A DNA stretch of 42,270 bases, from the NCBI RefSeq assembly GCF_000577815.1, contig NZ_CBYM010000029.1, forward strand, positions 1 to 42,270, written 5' to 3'. The position numbers and the translations under genes are program-made. The notes under the pieces were generated by a model. That model saw nothing but the letters and a program-made list of their open reading frames with translations. It searched no databases and was not told where the DNA came from. The DNA comes from Clostridium saudiense. Lineage in GTDB: Bacteria > Bacillota > Clostridia > Clostridiales > Clostridiaceae. Positions 1 to 9,329 of the stretch are shown here, piece by piece (position 1 is the first letter of the stretch; every line of letters starts with the position of its first letter).

Positions 1-24
1 GTAATTAGGTAAGGGGAGAGATTA

Positions 25-288
25 ATGAATGAGAAGATATCTAGAATTTTAGATATACCAATAGAGATAACTGCTGTTTTAGGTAAAACTAGAATGCCTT
101 TGAATGAAATTTTAGAGCTTGGTAAAGGTTCCTTAGTTGAGCTTGATACTTTAGAAAATCAAGAGGTAGAAATACTTGTTAATGGTAAAAAAATAGCATA
201 TGGACAAGTTGTTATTTCTCAACAAAATTTTGGAATTAAAATTACAAGTGTTTTAGAGTCAGAAGAATTAGTAAATAGCTTGAAATAA
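25..288 (+). CDS. fliN: FliN-type flagellar motor switch protein (SpoA/SURF domain)
   Basis: An 87-residue protein that is essentially one FliN/SpoA C-terminal domain: an N-terminal segment (DIPIEITAVLGKTRMPLNEIL), then the conserved core LGKGSLVELD, and a strand-rich tail with VNGKKIAYGQVV. In the family this domain forms the C-ring switch at the cytoplasmic face of the flagellar motor and binds CheY or export partners. A good ribosome binding site (aggggaga) sits just before the ATG. Standard FliN proteins are 100-140 residues, so this is a minimal version; CheY-phosphatase or FliM extensions are absent. It lies at the window edge, so a flagellar operon upstream is likely but not visible. 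The export paralogue SpaO/HrcQ type is a less likely alternative. Confidence 0.82.
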   Translation: MNEKISRILDIPIEITAVLGKTRMPLNEILELGKGSLVELDTLENQEVEILVNGKKIAYGQVVISQQNFGIKITSVLESEELVNSLK

Positions 289-299
289 GAAAAAAATTT

Positions 300-372
300 G
301 ATATAAGAGTAAAAAGTAAGAAGTAAGAGTTAGGAAAACAACTTAACTATTAATTCTTTCTTTTTATTTACT
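300..372. repeat. Imperfect hairpin of TAAGAAGTAAGAGTTA-type repeats
   Basis: The stretch after fliN has a left arm with three AGTAA-like units (about 306-332) and a right arm CTTAACTATTAATTCTTTC (about 341-360) followed by a T-rich run. The arms are partly complementary, so it may also act as the terminator of the fliN transcript. Its sequence resembles the dispersed repeats at 4403, 9207 and 34049. Confidence 0.45.
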
Positions 373-462
373 CATCATCAAACATGAAATGTTTAATGAA
401 TATTAAATTTGGATAGAATTAAGGTATAATATTTATGGAATATAAAGGTGTGGGTAGTTAAG

Positions 463-1236
463 ATGAGAAGCAATATAGAAGTTAAAAATAAGCTTACTTT
501 AGTTTCGCAAATGGGTAATGAATCTTGTTTTCAAATTTTGAAATATGCATCTCTTAATGGCGCAAGTGAGTTAAATGTAGCTAGCGCTATTAGGACGATT
601 GAAGGTAATGGTAAAAGATTAAAGCAGGTCAGAATATTACTTAATGACAGCGCTGTTAAGATTCAACAAAATGCTCTAAGCTATATGAAAGGCTTTATCG
701 AAAGAAGTGATGTAGTAAACGACTACAAAGGAATTAAAAAGGTTATTTTTGGTGCTACTCATATGAGGCATTTTGGATTGAAAACTGTTTTTAGTGGAAG
801 TGGTGAAATATTATTAGAGCCTAGCTTTAATGATTTTACATTAATTGAATTAGTTGATGAAGAAATAATAATAAACGAAGATATGTTTTATGCTTGTGAC
901 AATGAGATTGATATTTCTTTAATTCCAAATGATAATAATAAAATAAAATTAAGTGGATCTGGAGTTGTTGCATTGAAGTTACCTGTACCCGAAGAAGAGA
1001 TTATAAGGTGTAAATTATATAAGGATAGATTAGTAGTTAATGGTGATTTTATAGTACTAAGAAGTGCTAATATAAAATTATCTCAAGAGAAGTATGAAAG
1101 AATAATTGACGAAGAACTTGTAGAAGAAGTAAATAATGTTTATATTGGTATAGGTGAAGTATGGATTTTACCAACAAAAAGCATTTATGATAAATATATA
1201 GAAACTAATTGTTTTGAAAATGATGAAGAAAATTAA
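463..1236 (+). CDS. AIM24 / TIGR00266-family protein
   Basis: About 257 residues with the beta-rich AIM24 fold signature: the VFSGSGEILLEPSF segment and a later LSGSGVVALKLPVP segment, followed by LVVNGDFIVLRSANIKLS. Bacterial AIM24-like proteins have no firmly established function; the yeast namesake affects mitochondrial inner membrane organisation. No signal peptide or membrane segment is visible. A GTG at 448 in frame would add five residues, but the ATG at 463 looks better placed behind GGTGTGGG. The first 90 residues (SNIEVKNKLTLVSQMGNESCFQIL and following) are helical and do not match the AIM24 core, so they may be a separate N-terminal domain. Confidence 0.7.
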   Translation: MRSNIEVKNKLTLVSQMGNESCFQILKYASLNGASELNVASAIRTIEGNGKRLKQVRILLNDSAVKIQQNALSYMKGFIERSDVVNDYKGIKKVIFGATHMRHFGLKTVFSGSGEILLEPSFNDFTLIELVDEEIIINEDMFYACDNEIDISLIPNDNNKIKLSGSGVVALKLPVPEEEIIRCKLYKDRLVVNGDFIVLRSANIKLSQEKYERIIDEELVEEVNNVYIGIGEVWILPTKSIYDKYIETNCFENDEEN

Positions 1237-1324
1237 TTAGATAAAGAAAAATTTAAAGTATATCTTAAATTTAGCACACTAAAGTGTTAAAATTATTATG
1301 TAGAGAGATAATAGGAGTGATAAT

Positions 1325-1633
1325 ATGAGCCTACAGAATTTAGAATTTAAAAAAGATTTAGATATGCTATTTAAAGCTGTTTTAGAGTTAAATAATATAG
1401 ATGAGTGCTATAAGTTTTTTGAAGATATTGCAACAATAAATGAATTAAGGGCAATTTCTCAAAGAATATATGTTGCAAAAATGCTTACAGATAAAAAGGT
1501 ATATACAGAAATAGCTGATGCAACAGGGGCAAGTACAGCAACTATTAGTAGAGTAAATAAATGTCTTAATTATGGACAGGGAGGATATAATTTAGTATTA
1601 GAAAGAATGTATCCTAAAGATAAACAAGATTAA
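1325..1633 (+). CDS. YerC/YecD-family TrpR-related DNA-binding protein
   Basis: A 102-residue all-helical protein of the YerC/YecD family, which shares the Trp repressor fold. The helix-turn-helix is seen at about residues 58-82, YTEIADATGASTATISRVNKCL, preceded by LRAISQRIYVAKML. The family is widespread in Firmicutes and its ligand is not firmly established; the tryptophan-binding residues of true TrpR are not assured. It has its own short leader with a ribosome binding site (aataggagtg) and is followed after 107 bases by glmM, with no terminator between them, so co-transcription with glmM is possible. Confidence 0.85.
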   Translation: MSLQNLEFKKDLDMLFKAVLELNNIDECYKFFEDIATINELRAISQRIYVAKMLTDKKVYTEIADATGASTATISRVNKCLNYGQGGYNLVLERMYPKDKQD

Positions 1634-1740
1634 TGAATATATAGCTATAAAGTACGATATATTGTAAAAAATCGGAATAAGTAATATACTATAAAAGATA
1701 ATGTCTATAATTAATTATTTATATAAGCGAGGTATTATAT

Positions 1741-3084
1741 ATGAGTAGAATGTTTGGAACAGATGGTGTTAGAGGGATAGCAAATACTGAATTAACTGCA
1801 GAATTAGCTTATAGCTTAGGAAGAGCAGGAGCTTTTGTATTAACTGAGGGTACTCATAAGCCAAAGATTTTAGTAGCAAAAGATACTAGAATATCAGGAG
1901 ATATGCTTGAAGCTGCTTTAGTTGCAGGTATACTTTCAGTAGGGGCAGAAGCAGTAATTTTAGGAGTAGTACCAACACCAGCAGTAGCTCATTTAACTAG
2001 AGAATATAAAGCAGATGCAGGAGTAATGATTTCAGCATCTCATAATCCAGTAGAATATAACGGAATTAAATTTTTTGATGGAAAAGGATACAAATTATCA
2101 GATAGTTTAGAAGATCAAATACAAGCTGTAATAGAGGGAGGATTCGAAGGCGTACCTAGTCCAATAGGTGGGAATGTTGGTAGATCGTACACTGAAGAAA
2201 CAGCATTAAGAGAATATATTGATTATGCATTAAGTACTATAAATACAGATTTAAAGGGATTAAGAGTTGCTTTAGACTGTGCAAATGGTGCTGCATATAA
2301 AGCTGCAGTAAAAGCTTTCAGATCTTTAGGTGCAAGAGTATATGTAATAAATGATAATCCAGATGGAAATAACATAAATGAAAATTGTGGCTCAACTCAT
2401 ATGGAAGAGTTAATGGATTATGTTGTAAGAAAAAATTGTGATATTGGTTTTGCATTTGATGGTGATGCTGATAGATGTTTAGCTGTAGATGAAAAAGGAA
2501 ACATGATTAATGGAGACTTCTTATTAACAATATGTGCTAAGGCATTAAAAGAATCAGGACAATTAAAAGATGATACTTTAGTAGTAACTGTAATGAGTAA
2601 CTTAGGATTAGATATTGCTGCTAAAAGAGAAGGAATTAACTTAGTTAAAACTAAAGTTGGAGATAGATATGTTCTTGAAGAAATGCTTAAGGATAATTAT
2701 GTATTAGGTGGAGAGCAATCAGGACATATAATATTTTTAGATCATAATACTACAGGAGATGGATTAGTAACAGCACTTCAAGTAGCTGCTATTCTTAAAG
2801 AAAGTGGAAAAACTTTCAGTGAACTAGCTGGAGTTATGAAAGAATTACCACAGGTATTAGTTAATGCTAAAGTACCAAATGAAAAGAAGAATATATATTT
2901 AGAGGATGCAGAAATAATTGCTGCCATACAAGAAGTTGAAGCTAAGCTAAATGGAGTTGGAAGGGTGCTTATAAGACCATCTGGAACTGAACCATTAGTT
3001 AGAGTTATGCTTGAAGGTGAAAATCAAGAAGAAATAAATGAAATGGCAAATAGAATTGCAAATTTAATATTAAGTAAAGTATAA
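1741..3084 (+). CDS. glmM: Phosphoglucosamine mutase
   Basis: Converts glucosamine-6-phosphate to glucosamine-1-phosphate for UDP-GlcNAc and peptidoglycan synthesis in the cytosol. At 447 residues it has the usual family length. The four hallmark sites are present: the phosphoserine loop ISASHNP (Ser100), the metal-binding FDGDADR at 239-245, the sugar-specificity loop GGEQSGHI (about residue 322), and the phosphate-binding loop [12 protein letters not shown] near the C-terminus. The N-terminal [11 protein letters not shown] is also typical. A strong terminator follows at 3100, so this ends its transcription unit. Confidence 0.97.
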   Translation: MSRMFGTDGVRGIANTELTAELAYSLGRAGAFVLTEGTHKPKILVAKDTRISGDMLEAALVAGILSVGAEAVILGVVPTPAVAHLTREYKADAGVMISASHNPVEYNGIKFFDGKGYKLSDSLEDQIQAVIEGGFEGVPSPIGGNVGRSYTEETALREYIDYALSTINTDLKGLRVALDCANGAAYKAAVKAFRSLGARVYVINDNPDGNNINENCGSTHMEELMDYVVRKNCDIGFAFDGDADRCLAVDEKGNMINGDFLLTICAKALKESGQLKDDTLVVTVMSNLGLDIAAKREGINLVKTKVGDRYVLEEMLKDNYVLGGEQSGHIIFLDHNTTGDGLVTALQVAAILKESGKTFSELAGVMKELPQVLVNAKVPNEKKNIYLEDAEIIAAIQEVEAKLNGVGRVLIRPSGTEPLVRVMLEGENQEEINEMANRIANLILSKV

Positions 3085-3099
3085 GTATTAAATTATAAT

Positions 3100-3149
3100 G
3101 GCGTATTAAAATTAAGAGTAAAATTAATTTTAATACGCCAAATTTTTTT
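3100..3149 (+). terminator. Intrinsic terminator after glmM
   Basis: Sixteen-base perfect inverted arms (GGCGTATTAAAATTAA at 3100-3115 and its complement at 3124-3139) with an 8-base loop, followed by AAA and seven T. A textbook Rho-independent terminator. Confidence 0.93.
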
Positions 3150-3369
3150 GTAATAAATTAATAAAAACAAGATTAAAAATAAAGAGAAGTGTTAAAAACA
3201 AGGGATTTAAATTGTAAACATAAAAAATAGATAAGTTATTAATAAATTAATAAGTTTGAAATAAATCTATTAAATTACTAAGAAAATAATAAAAATATTA
3301 ACTATATGTTAAAAGTAAATGAAGTAAAATCCTAATTATAATTAATTTGGTAAATTTCAAGAGATTCTA

Positions 3370-3399
3370 TTGACAGTGTATTAAAGTAAAGAGTAATAT
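3370..3399 (+). promoter_or_regulatory. Candidate sigma-A promoter for the ilv leader
   Basis: TTGACA at 3370-3375 and TAATAT at 3394-3399 with an 18-base spacer, placed just upstream of the T-box. The -35 is perfect, the -10 is weaker (4 of 6). The stretch from 3150 to here is very AT-rich and shows no gene or other element. Confidence 0.5.
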
Positions 3400-3439
3400 A
3401 TTAACAATAGAATATTTTGGAAGGTCCTTTTTAAGGAAT

Positions 3440-3811
3440 AAAAGCTGTGATAGAGACATTTATTTAGAATAAAAAAGTTTCAGAGAGTCCATGTTAGGTG
3501 TGAATGGATACTTTTACTAAATAATAATCACTCTTGAGCTGTATCCTGAACATTAGTAAATTTATCTGATGGCTAGTTTTTGGAACACTCCAACTCTTTT
3601 GTGGTGGATAACAACGGACATGCCTCTAGATAATGAATTATAACCTTAAGGTGTAGTTAAAACTAAACCTTAAACTAAGAATTCAATTTATAAGTAGGGA
3701 ATTACCGGTAAGCACCGTTATATGCAAGGGTTTGTTGGAGCCTAGTGATATTTAATGATGAGGAATGTTATCCCACCGTTATGATTTTATCATTAAGGGT
3801 GGGATTTTTTT
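3440..3811 (+). promoter_or_regulatory. T-box leader, isoleucine type (specifier AUU)
   Basis: Stem I is clear: AGAGAG at 3482-3487, the apical hairpin GTCCAT/ATGGAT around GGTGTGAA, then CACTCTTGAG and the specifier loop GAAC-ATT-A with ATT at 3552-3554. The same GAAN-codon-A layout gives GAA before gltX and ACT before thrS in this window, which supports the reading. A stem III-like hairpin (TTGGA/TCCAA) follows at about 3580-3595. The usual 14-base T-box (AGGGTGGNACCGCG) is not present; the nearest counterpart is TGGTGGATAACAACGG from 3602. About 150 extra bases with their own hairpin (3644-3672) separate this from the terminator. The leader should sense uncharged tRNA-Ile and control ilvN onward. 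Confidence 0.8.
3770..3811 (+). terminator. Leader terminator of the ilv T-box
   Basis: ATCCCACC (3770-3777) pairs with GGTGGGAT (3798-3805), with an inner ATGAT/ATCAT pair and a run of T. The left arm, with its flank GTTATCCCACC (3767-3777), can instead pair with GGTGGATAAC at 3603-3612 with a single bulged base, giving a plausible antiterminator. Confidence 0.85.
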
Positions 3812-3873
3812 AACCTAAATTCATTCCGTTTTATTCAATAATTTGAAATTATTTGATTTTGGGGGTTATATAA

Positions 3874-4386
3874 ATGGAAAGACATGTTTTGTCGGTTTTA
3901 GTTAGAAATTCTTCAGGAGTATTAACAAGAGTTTCGGGTTTATTTGCAAGAAGGGGATTTAACATTGATAGTTTAACAGTTGGAAGAACAGAAAATCCAG
4001 AAATATCAAGAATGACTATTGCGTTAAATGGAAGCGAAGAAGTATTAGAGCAATTTATGAAGCAATTAAATAAATTAGAAGATGTTCTAAGGGTATTAAG
4101 ATTAAAACCAGAAAACTCTGTTTATAGAGAATTAGTACTAATTAAAGTTAAGGCAGATTCAGAGCAAAGAGCAGCAATTAATGAAGTTGTTAGAATTTTT
4201 AGAAGTAAGATAGTGGATATTTCGCCTGAAACACTAACGATTGAACTTACTGGAGATGAAAGTAAAATTAATGCTCATATAAAACTAATGGAAGAGTATG
4301 AAATTAAAGAACTAGTTAGAACAGGGGTCTGTGCATTAGAAAGGGGCTCTAATGATATTACAGATTACTGCGAAATCTTTAATTAG
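3874..4386 (+). CDS. ilvN: Acetolactate synthase small (regulatory) subunit
   Basis: A 170-residue regulatory subunit of acetohydroxyacid synthase (IlvN/IlvH family), partner of IlvB encoded six genes downstream. Residues 1-75 form the ACT domain that binds valine in the family, with the signature LSVLVRNSSGVLTRVSGLFA and RRGFNIDSLTVG. The second half (LVLIKVKADSEQRAAINEVV and the region to GVCALERG) is the ALS small-subunit C-terminal domain. It starts with an ATG behind a gggggtt ribosome binding site directly after the T-box terminator. Having ilvN as the first gene, split from ilvB, is unusual; most operons have ilvB-ilvN together. Confidence 0.95.
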   Translation: MERHVLSVLVRNSSGVLTRVSGLFARRGFNIDSLTVGRTENPEISRMTIALNGSEEVLEQFMKQLNKLEDVLRVLRLKPENSVYRELVLIKVKADSEQRAAINEVVRIFRSKIVDISPETLTIELTGDESKINAHIKLMEEYEIKELVRTGVCALERGSNDITDYCEIFN

Positions 4387-4402
4387 GTAATAGCGATTAA
4401 TT

Positions 4403-4520
4403 AGTTAAAAGTTAAAAGTTAATAGTTAAGAGTTTAATGAGGGAACTTTTATGAGTTTCTAAAAATATATTTTTAAAATTCAGATCAGCTGAAATTTTTC
4501 CTTAACTATTAACTTAAAAC
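4403..4520. repeat. Inverted repeat of AAGTTAATAGTTAAG units
   Basis: AAGTTAATAGTTAAG at 4416-4430 is the exact complement of CTTAACTATTAACTT at 4501-4515, and the similarity continues outward (AGTTAA units). The loop is about 70 bases. It fills part of the 336-base gap between ilvN and cimA and belongs to the dispersed repeat family of this window. The RNA would fold into a long hairpin inside the operon transcript. Confidence 0.75.
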
Positions 4521-4658
4521 TCGTAACTAATAAAGCTTGTAACTAACAAAGCGGTAATAAGCATTTAAATTATGACAAGCTATAGTGGCTAGTATAAGTA
4601 AGAAAGTTAATTTATAACTTTAAGATTATTGGAGTTAAGGGTTCTTCAATAAATCAAA

Positions 4659-4705
4659 TAACAGGCAATGATTTGTCACTTACCACTTGAAACTTGTCAC
4701 TTGCA
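4659..4705. repeat. Tandem ACTTGTCACTT-type repeat before cimA
   Basis: TTGTCACTTACCACTTGAAACTTGTCACTTGC contains two copies of TTGTCACTT around 4673-4681 and 4694-4702. It is the reverse-strand form of the AAGTGACAAGTT repeat found at 23861-23886 and 26779-26803. It ends a few bases before the cimA ribosome binding site. Confidence 0.6.
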
Positions 4706-4722
4706 AAATTGGGGGTGGAAGT

Positions 4723-6315
4723 TTGAATAGAACCATTGAAATTTTTGATTCTACTTTAAGAGATGGTGCTCAGGGTCAGGGAATATCATTTTCTTTAGAG
4801 GATAAGACAAAAATAGTTAAGGTATTGGATGACATAGGGATTGACTATATTGAAGCTGGTAATCCAGGATCTAATCCTAAGGATATGGAGTTCTTTAAGG
4901 TAGTAAAAGAAATAGAACTTAAAAATTCGAAGTTAGTTGCTTTTGGATCAACAAGAAAGCCAAATTCAAAGATTGTTGATGATGTTAATATAAAAAGCTT
5001 ATTGGATGCAGAAACAAGTGTTGTATCTATATTTGGTAAGTCATGGACATTTCAAGTAACAGATATATTAAAGACAACCTTAGATGAAAATCTACTTATG
5101 ATAAAAGAAACTATAGAATATTTAACTAAAAAAAATAAACAAGTAATTTTTGATGCAGAACATTTTTTTGATGGTTATAAAGAAAATAAAGAATATTCTA
5201 TGTTAACTTTAAAAGCTGCTAGAGAGGCTGGAGCAAAAACACTAGTTTTATGCGATACAAATGGTGGAACATTACCAAGCGAAATTAAAGAAATAACTAG
5301 TGAAGTAGTTAAGAATTTTGATTGTAAAATAGGAATTCATTGTCATAACGATATAGGTATGGCAGTAGCAAACTCTATTATGGCAATAGAGTCAGGGGCG
5401 ATACATATTCAAGGCACATTTATAGGAGTTGGAGAAAGATGTGGGAATACTAACTTAAGTACAATAATTCCAACTATAGCCTTAAAAATGGATTGCAATT
5501 TAAAAGCAGAAAATTACTTGCAAGAATTGACTGCAAAGGCTAGATATATTTCAGAAATATCTAATATTCAATTAGAGGATTCAACTCCTTATGTGGGTAA
5601 ATCAGCATTTGCTCATAAAGGAGGAATGCATATAGATGCAATTTGTAAAACACCACAATCTTATGAGCATATAAATCCAGAAATAGTTGGGAATAAGAGA
5701 AGATTTTTATTATCAGAGGTAAGTGGTAAAAGTACAGTTTTGCAAGAGATACACAAGATTTTTCCTAATGTCAAAAAAGATGGAGATGAAGTTAAAAAGG
5801 TAACTAAAAGATTAAAAGAATTGGAATATGAAGGTTATCAATTTGAAGGAGCAGAAGGAACTGTAGAACTATTAATAAGAAAGACAATTGGAAAGTATAA
5901 ACCTTTCTTCAAATTAAATCATTTTAAAACTATGGGAGAAACTCCTTGGAACAATGGTGAATTTAGCTCAACAGCTTTAATTAATATAACAGTTGATGGA
6001 ATGACAGAAATGACAGCAGCAGAAGGTGATGGACCAGTAAATGCATTAGATAAAGCATTAAGAAAAGCAGTAGAAGTTTTTTATCCTGAGATAAAAAATG
6101 TAAAGTTAGTTGATTATAAGGTTAGAGTTTTAGATTCAGAAAGCACAACAGGTGCAAAAGTTAGAGTTTTAATTGAAAGTACTGATGGTAATGAAAGCTG
6201 GAGTACAGTTGGGGTCTCTAGGGACGTAATTCAAGCAAGCTGGATTGCATTAGTTGATTCGATTGAATATAAACTTATTAAAGATATTGAAAGAAAAGCA
6301 AAAGCATATTTTTAA
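4723..6315 (+). CDS. cimA: (R)-citramalate synthase
   Basis: About 530 residues, DRE-TIM metallolyase family. The N-terminal barrel has [30 protein letters not shown] and the metal-binding [13 protein letters not shown], and the C-terminal third is a LeuA-type allosteric dimer domain. [20 protein letters not shown] and [15 protein letters not shown] segments (here [11 protein letters not shown]) are typical of citramalate synthase (TIGR00977) rather than 2-isopropylmalate synthase. It would condense pyruvate with acetyl-CoA, starting the threonine-independent route to isoleucine. The TTG at 4723 is chosen because GGGGGTGGAAG lies just upstream; an in-frame TTG at 4687 lies inside a repeat and has no such site. 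leuC begins 14 bases after the stop. Confidence 0.88.
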   Translation: MNRTIEIFDSTLRDGAQGQGISFSLEDKTKIVKVLDDIGIDYIEAGNPGSNPKDMEFFKVVKEIELKNSKLVAFGSTRKPNSKIVDDVNIKSLLDAETSVVSIFGKSWTFQVTDILKTTLDENLLMIKETIEYLTKKNKQVIFDAEHFFDGYKENKEYSMLTLKAAREAGAKTLVLCDTNGGTLPSEIKEITSEVVKNFDCKIGIHCHNDIGMAVANSIMAIESGAIHIQGTFIGVGERCGNTNLSTIIPTIALKMDCNLKAENYLQELTAKARYISEISNIQLEDSTPYVGKSAFAHKGGMHIDAICKTPQSYEHINPEIVGNKRRFLLSEVSGKSTVLQEIHKIFPNVKKDGDEVKKVTKRLKELEYEGYQFEGAEGTVELLIRKTIGKYKPFFKLNHFKTMGETPWNNGEFSSTALINITVDGMTEMTAAEGDGPVNALDKALRKAVEVFYPEIKNVKLVDYKVRVLDSESTTGAKVRVLIESTDGNESWSTVGVSRDVIQASWIALVDSIEYKLIKDIERKAKAYF

Positions 6316-6329
6316 AGGGGGAAAAAACA

Positions 6330-7589
6330 ATGGCAATGACAATGACTCAAAAAATATTAGCTGCTCATGCAGGATTAGAAAGTGTAAAGGCAGGCCAATT
6401 AATTGAAGCAAATTTAGATTTGGTGCTAGGTAACGATATTACTTCACCAGTTGCAGTAAAGGAATTTGAAAAGTTTGGAGTTAAAAAAGTTTTTGATAAG
6501 GAAAAAATAGCAATAGTACCTGATCACTTTACTCCAAATAAAGATATAAAAGCAGCAGAACAATGTAAATTTATAAGAGAATTCTCAAGAGAAAAAGGAA
6601 TAGTTAATTTTTTTGAAATAGGAGAAATGGGAATTGAACATTGTCTATTACCTGAAAAAGGATTAGTAGTTGCAGGTGATGTTGTTATAGGGGCAGACTC
6701 GCATACTTGCACATATGGAGCATTAGGAGCTTTTTCAACAGGAATTGGTTCAACAGATATGGCAGCAGGAATGGCTACAGGGAAATGTTGGTTTAAGGTT
6801 CCATCAGCATTAAAATTCGTATTAAAGGGAAAACCTTCAAAATGGGTAAGTGGTAAAGACGTTATACTTCATATCATTGGAATGATAGGGGTTGATGGAG
6901 CTTTATATAAATCAATGGAATTTGTTGGTGAAGGATTAAAGTACTTATCAATGGATGATAGATTCACAATGGCAAATATGGCTATTGAAGCTGGTGGAAA
7001 GAATGGTATTTTCCCAGTGGATGAAAAAACTATTGAATACTTAAAAGAGCATGGAAAGAAAGAATGGAAAGTATACGAAGCAGATGAAGATGCAGAGTAT
7101 GATGAGGTCTATGAAATAGATTTATCTACTTTAAGACCAACAGTATCATTCCCACATTTACCTGATAATACAAGAACTATAGATGAGGTTGGAGAAATTG
7201 AAATTGATCAAGCGGTTATAGGTTCATGTACAAATGGAAGAATATCAGATTTGAGAGTAGCAAGAGATATTCTTAAGGGTAAAAAAGTAAATAAGAGAGT
7301 TAGATGTATAGTATTCCCAGGAACTCAAAAAATTTATTTACAGGCGTTAGAAGAAGGAATAATTAAGGATTTAGTAGAAGCAGGGGCAGTTGTTTCAACT
7401 CCAACTTGTGGACCATGCTTAGGTGGACATATGGGTATATTAGCTAAAGGTGAAAGAGCTATTTCAACTACAAATAGAAACTTCGTTGGAAGAATGGGGC
7501 ATGTTGAATCAGAAGTTTATTTAGCTAGTCCAGCAGTTGCAGCAGCTTCAGCAATAACAGGAAAAATAACTAATCCGGAAACACTTTAA
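6330..7589 (+). CDS. leuC: 3-isopropylmalate dehydratase large subunit
   Basis: 419 residues, the shorter clostridial/archaeal LeuC type of the aconitase family. Fe-S cluster cysteines are seen in VIGSCTNGR and in [13 protein letters not shown], and [22 protein letters not shown] is the conserved substrate-side segment. With LeuD it isomerises 2-isopropylmalate in leucine synthesis; next to cimA it probably also isomerises citramalate via citraconate. A ribosome binding site (aaaggggga) precedes the ATG and leuD follows after 14 bases. Confidence 0.95.
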   Translation: MAMTMTQKILAAHAGLESVKAGQLIEANLDLVLGNDITSPVAVKEFEKFGVKKVFDKEKIAIVPDHFTPNKDIKAAEQCKFIREFSREKGIVNFFEIGEMGIEHCLLPEKGLVVAGDVVIGADSHTCTYGALGAFSTGIGSTDMAAGMATGKCWFKVPSALKFVLKGKPSKWVSGKDVILHIIGMIGVDGALYKSMEFVGEGLKYLSMDDRFTMANMAIEAGGKNGIFPVDEKTIEYLKEHGKKEWKVYEADEDAEYDEVYEIDLSTLRPTVSFPHLPDNTRTIDEVGEIEIDQAVIGSCTNGRISDLRVARDILKGKKVNKRVRCIVFPGTQKIYLQALEEGIIKDLVEAGAVVSTPTCGPCLGGHMGILAKGERAISTTNRNFVGRMGHVESEVYLASPAVAAASAITGKITNPETL

Positions 7590-7603
7590 GGGGGTAAATA
7601 AAT

Positions 7604-8095
7604 ATGAAATCAACGGGAAAAGTTTTTAAATATGGAGATAACGTAGATACAGATGTAATTATACCAGCAAGATACTTAAATACATCAGATCCAAAGGAAC
7701 TAGCAAGTCATTGTATGGAGGATATTGATTTAAATTTTGCTAATAATGTTAAACCAGGAGATATAATTGTTGCAAATAAGAATTTTGGATGTGGTTCATC
7801 TAGAGAACATGCACCAATAGCAATAAAAGAAAGTGGAATTAGCTGTGTTATAGCATCAACTTTTGCAAGAATATTTTATAGAAATGCAATTAATATTGGA
7901 TTACCAATATTAGAATGTGATGAAGCAGTTAAATCTATTGAAGCAGGGGATGAGTTAGAGGTTAATTTTGATACAGGGGTTATTAAAAATTTAACTAAGG
8001 ATGAAGAATATCAAGGAGAAGCGTTCCCAGAGTTTATGCAAAATATTATAAATAATAATGGACTTATAGGTTATATAAAAAATAAGAATAAATAA
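7604..8095 (+). CDS. leuD: 3-isopropylmalate dehydratase small subunit
   Basis: 163 residues, the swivelling domain subunit matching the short LeuC. Recognised by [14 protein letters not shown] at about residues 15-28, and [18 protein letters not shown], the conserved substrate-contacting loop. Short LeuD forms of this length are usual in clostridia and archaea (E. coli has about 200 residues). ATG follows an agggggtaaat site; leuB begins 38 bases later. Confidence 0.95.
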   Translation: MKSTGKVFKYGDNVDTDVIIPARYLNTSDPKELASHCMEDIDLNFANNVKPGDIIVANKNFGCGSSREHAPIAIKESGISCVIASTFARIFYRNAINIGLPILECDEAVKSIEAGDELEVNFDTGVIKNLTKDEEYQGEAFPEFMQNIINNNGLIGYIKNKNK

Positions 8096-8133
8096 AATAA
8101 AAGGCAATGGGCAAATTTTAAGGGGGAAGAATC

Positions 8134-9204
8134 ATGAATTTTAATATAGCAGTTATACCAGGAGATGGAATAGGACCAGAAGTTATCGATGAATCAATAA
8201 AAGTCTTAAATAAAATTGGGGAAAAATACAATCATACATTTGAATTTGAGTTTTTACAAGCTGGAGGATGTGCAATAGATTCAATGGGAACGTCACTTCC
8301 TGAAAAAACTTTAGAAGCTTGCAAGAAAAGTGATGCAGTTCTTTTAGGTGCTGTTGGAGGACCTAAATGGGATGATCCTAATGCAAAAGTAAGACCTGAA
8401 CAGGCCTTATTAGGATTAAGGGGAGGTTTAAATTTATATTGTAATTTAAGACCTGCACTTTTATATAAACCACTAAAAGAAGCATCTCCATTAAAGGATA
8501 GCATAATTGGTGATGGAATTGATATTTGTGTTGTAAGAGAGCTTACTGGGGGAATTTACTTTGGTGAAAGAGGAAGAGAAGTAATTGATGGAGTTATTTC
8601 AGCTTACGATACAGAAAGATATAATATGGAAGAAATTGAAAGGATAGTAAGAATAGGCTTTGATACTGCAATGAAGAGAAGTAAGAAGCTTACTAGTGTT
8701 GATAAAGCTAATATATTAGAAAGTTCAAGACTTTGGAGAAGCGTTGTTGAAGAAATGTCTAAAGATTATCCAGAGGTTGAAGTAAATCATTTATATATTG
8801 ATAATGCTTCGATGCAATTAGTAAGAGATCCAAGACAATTTGACGTAATTGTTACTTCAAATATGTTTGGTGATATTTTATCAGATGAGGCTTCAATGAT
8901 AACAGGATCAATTGGTATGCTTCCATCTGCATCATTAGGAGAAGGAACTTTAGGGATGTACGAGCCAATTCATGGTTCTGCACCTGATATTGCTGGAAAG
9001 GGAATAGCAAACCCATTAGCAACAATTCTTTCAACTGCAATGATGTTAAGATATAGCTTTAACTTAGAAAATGAAGCAAAAGATATTGAAGATTCAGTAG
9101 TTAAAGTATTAGAAGAAGGATATAGAACTGGTGATATAACAAGTGAAGGAACTACACTTGTTGGAACCAAAGAAATGGGACAACTTGTTTTAGAAAGAAT
9201 TTAG
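8134..9204 (+). CDS. leuB: 3-isopropylmalate dehydrogenase
   Basis: 356 residues, NAD-dependent beta-decarboxylating dehydrogenase family. Begins [13 protein letters not shown], has the substrate-binding segment [10 protein letters not shown] and [10 protein letters not shown], the catalytic region [14 protein letters not shown], and the metal and NAD region [28 protein letters not shown] followed by [18 protein letters not shown]. In this operon it should act on 3-isopropylmalate and, by inference, on methylmalate made from citramalate. Ribosome binding site aagggggaag. Confidence 0.97.
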   Translation: MNFNIAVIPGDGIGPEVIDESIKVLNKIGEKYNHTFEFEFLQAGGCAIDSMGTSLPEKTLEACKKSDAVLLGAVGGPKWDDPNAKVRPEQALLGLRGGLNLYCNLRPALLYKPLKEASPLKDSIIGDGIDICVVRELTGGIYFGERGREVIDGVISAYDTERYNMEEIERIVRIGFDTAMKRSKKLTSVDKANILESSRLWRSVVEEMSKDYPEVEVNHLYIDNASMQLVRDPRQFDVIVTSNMFGDILSDEASMITGSIGMLPSASLGEGTLGMYEPIHGSAPDIAGKGIANPLATILSTAMMLRYSFNLENEAKDIEDSVVKVLEEGYRTGDITSEGTTLVGTKEMGQLVLERI

Positions 9205-9206
9205 AT

Positions 9207-9312
9207 AGTTAGAAGTTATAAGTTAGGAGTTAAGCTTGAAACTCCTTAGGGAGTTTATTGAATTATATATTCTTAGTAACTACTAACTAAAAACTAAGAA
9301 CTACTAACTAAT
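9207..9312. repeat. TTAGTTA-type hairpin repeat between leuB and ilvD
   Basis: The left arm has TAGTTAGAAGTTATAAGTTA from about 9206, the right arm has CTACTAACTAAAAACTAAG and further CTACTAACTA units to 9310. The tip holds a perfect AAACTCC/GGAGTTT hairpin (9239-9245 and 9250-9256). It occupies nearly all of the 125-base gap. Confidence 0.7.
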
Positions 9313-9329
9313 TTAATGGGGTGATATAA

